A stretch of DNA of 64,000 nucleotides from Heliopora coerulea. Its lineage: Eukaryota; Cnidaria; Anthozoa; Scleralcyonacea; Helioporidae. A program made the position numbers and the translations under genes. A model generated the notes under the pieces. The model had not been told where the DNA came from. It did not search any database and worked only from the letters and a program-made list of their open reading frames with translations. Location of the stretch: positions 467,501 to 531,500 of the forward strand of contig JASJOG010000006.1 of assembly GCA_030142905.1 (NCBI GenBank), read 5' to 3'. Shown here one piece after another: positions 63,861-64,000 of the stretch (its first letter is position 1; each line of letters starts with the position of its first letter).

Positions 63861-64000
63861 GGACAGAATAAGAACTGAAAAACATCTACGGCATCTATTT
63901 CTTCCTAGCCGTTGTCGTGTTGGGACGATATTCCTCGCCACATAAATTACCACATCACGGCATTACCGTGCACTTGCACCTGGAGTAGCGCGTGTTTGAT

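Overview
The window is nuclear DNA of an animal, most likely a cnidarian (coral or sea anemone type). Two spliced animal genes can be reconstructed exon by exon, with splice phases that agree throughout. One is a LRRC46-like leucine-rich-repeat gene (about 2.25-19.37 kb). The other is a WIPF/verprolin-type WASP-interacting protein gene (26.79-35.74 kb). Introns and flanks are filled with transposable elements: non-LTR retrotransposon pieces, a Penelope-like remnant, hAT, Tc1, pogo-like and TTAA-flanked DNA transposon remnants, fold-back elements, microsatellites and short telomere-like tracts. The species assignment is inference from this repertoire.

Layout. 1-1.6 kb holds a decayed LINE and a hAT-type MITE. 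2.25-19.4 kb is the LRRC46-like gene. Its first intron carries a tandem dimer with a hammerhead ribozyme in each copy (a retrozyme, 3.83-4.24 kb). Its ninth intron carries a complete Ginger1 transposon with an intact integrase-OTU open reading frame (13.97-17.05 kb). 19.4-26.7 kb is intergenic with a Tc1 remnant and a TA-flanked MITE. 26.8-35.7 kb is the WIPF gene. 36.79-54.81 kb is an 18,018-bp Polinton/Maverick (adintovirus-like) element with terminal inverted repeats and a perfect 6-bp target duplication. 54.8-64 kb is repeat-rich flank (Penelope LTR pieces, a TTAA-flanked transposon, telomere-like tracts, a fold-back, a LINE and a MITE).

The Polinton is the main accessory system. Seventeen genes are laid out in two divergent blocks plus one lone gene. 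The minus-strand block holds a protein-primed DNA polymerase B, small membrane and coiled-coil proteins, two paralogous fibre/lectin proteins, a beta-rich capsid-like protein and a large structural-type protein. The plus-strand block holds a chromodomain integrase, a membrane protein, a probable double-jelly-roll major capsid protein, a packaging ATPase and a small acidic protein. A gene with an N-myristoylation signal lies near the right end. Replication (PolB), packaging (ATPase), capsid and integration (integrase) functions are all represented. Five genes carry single small lesions, so this copy looks like a young but disabled relic. No adenain-like protease was recognised.

Three features of the Polinton are not explained by its gene list. 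Most genes start inside a shared TATAAATAAATG-type box. GC-rich mini-hairpins, often in pairs and mostly with 3-nt loops, are scattered through the AT-rich element inside linkers and at gene ends. The two in-frame TAA codons have nearly the same sequence context.
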